From DATAES01 sp963802415 (lineage in GTDB: Bacteria > Actinomycetota > Acidimicrobiia > Acidimicrobiales > JACDCH01): DNA of 64,000 bases. The notes beneath the pieces are model-generated. The model had not been told where the DNA came from, ran no database searches, and saw only the letters and a program-made list of their open reading frames with translations. Each line of letters opens with the position of its first letter. Position 1 is the stretch's first letter. The position numbers and the translations under genes were made by a program. Positions 63,654 to 64,000 of this stretch are shown in pieces. The stretch is taken from assembly GCA_963802415.1 (NCBI GenBank), contig CAWDIH010000001.1, positions 2,914,001-2,978,000 on the forward strand, in the 5' to 3' direction.

Positions 63654-64000
63654 CTAGCTCCTGGGCCCAGGGGTAGTCGGGCTTGCCGCTCGGTGAACGA
63701 ACGATCGCCTCCACGAGGTGCAACTCGCGCGGCACCTTGTAGCCGGCGATCTTCGTACGGCAATGCGCCGTGAGGTCGTCGAGGCTCGGCGACGCGCCAG
63801 GCCGAGGTTCCACCACCGCGGCGACTCGCTGTCCCCACCGCTCGTCGGCGGCCCCCACGACGAGCGCGTCGAACACCGCTTCGTGCGACTTCAACGCGGC
63901 CTCGACCTCCTCCGGGAAGATCTTCTCGCCGCCGGAGTTGATGCACATCGAACCTCGACCGAGCAGCGTGATCGTGCCGTCGTCCTCCCACAGTGCGAAG
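63654..64000 (-). CDS. Acyl-CoA synthetase (AMP-binding), C-terminal end (starts outside window, one frameshift)
   Basis: About 115 codons are visible. The A8-type motif is MCINSGGEKIFPEEVEAALK; then VVGAADERWGQRVAAVVEPR, TAHCRTKIAGYKVPRELHLV and the catalytic-lysine tail VRSPSGKPDYPWA. After that the frame needs a +1 correction near 63665 (one C in GGGCCC) to reach TAG at 63654; otherwise the open frame runs 400 bases into the sulfatase. It activates a carboxylic acid with ATP and CoA. The adjacent sulfatase suggests a pathway gene. Confidence 0.8.

Noticed and set aside
63214..63654. Extension of the acyl-CoA synthetase frame into the sulfatase gene
   Set aside because: The extension is Arg/Ala-rich shadow of the sulfatase start; a one-base correction gives a stop at 63654.
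1..64000. CRISPR array, prophage, insertion sequence or toxin-antitoxin module
   Set aside because: No regularly spaced direct repeats, transposase, integrase or phage structural gene is visible on either strand.

Overview
High-GC DNA, almost certainly from an actinobacterium. The content supports this: a mycothiol-dependent maleylpyruvate-isomerase-type protein (34477-35290), a DUF4193 protein (44154-44685), a WS/DGAT acyltransferase (49046-50467), and paired acyl-CoA dehydrogenases resembling FadE28/FadE29 (54406-56716). The lipid and CoA-rich gene set would fit an Acidimicrobiia-like lineage, but that rank is inference. There is no phage, insertion sequence, CRISPR array or resistance island. 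The window is chromosomal core and lipid metabolism, densely packed, with many 4-base ATGA/GTGA overlaps and several tail-to-tail overlaps.

Layout. 1-12.5 kb: end of a fused 2-oxoacid dehydrogenase E1, threonine dehydratase, carboxylesterase, a GNAT/acyl-CoA-synthetase fusion, an acyl-CoA dehydrogenase, an SDR, citrate synthase, and a LysR regulator with a carboxyltransferase. 12.6-24.3 kb: a HAD-acyltransferase fusion, aconitase with a PhnZ-like HD protein and a divergent GntR regulator, then a four-gene overlapping operon (acyl-CoA reductase-HAD, zinc alcohol dehydrogenase, LarA-like protein, acyltransferase) facing a TetR regulator. 24.3-32 kb: divergent ddl and murF, an MFS exporter, alanine dehydrogenase with a class III aminotransferase, a D-hydroxyacid dehydrogenase and a DUF2087 protein. 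32-38.7 kb: an alkyl-DHAP-synthase-like oxidase, a membrane DnaJ protein, a CoA-transferase, a HisRS-like paralogue, a methyltransferase and a tandem-HTH protein. 38.8-44 kb: a hydroxylase-sulfotransferase-TIGR03032 polypeptide, a secreted beta-helix/Calx-beta protein and tRNA-Val(CAC). 44-54 kb: small housekeeping genes, WS/DGAT, a serine hydrolase, an AMACR-like protein and SPFH/NfeD. 54.4-62.1 kb: a probable acyl-CoA dehydrogenase plus branched-chain-type ABC transporter operon. 62.2-64 kb: a sulfatase and the end of an acyl-CoA synthetase.

Three things stand out. (1) A 52-bp element with a perfect 24-bp palindrome occurs three times, only between genes. (2) At least 16 genes have a TANNNT -10 box ending 6-8 nt before the start codon, the layout of leaderless transcription; ddl and murF share overlapping, oppositely oriented -10 boxes. 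(3) A TNNAACNNGTTNNA site, the published KstR motif, lies upstream of the FadE29/FadE28-like pair.

Caution: many real genes here, including essential ones, are split by single-base frameshifts. Nearly all of those I could place are +1 insertions. I read these as sequence errors and give such genes as one feature over their full span.
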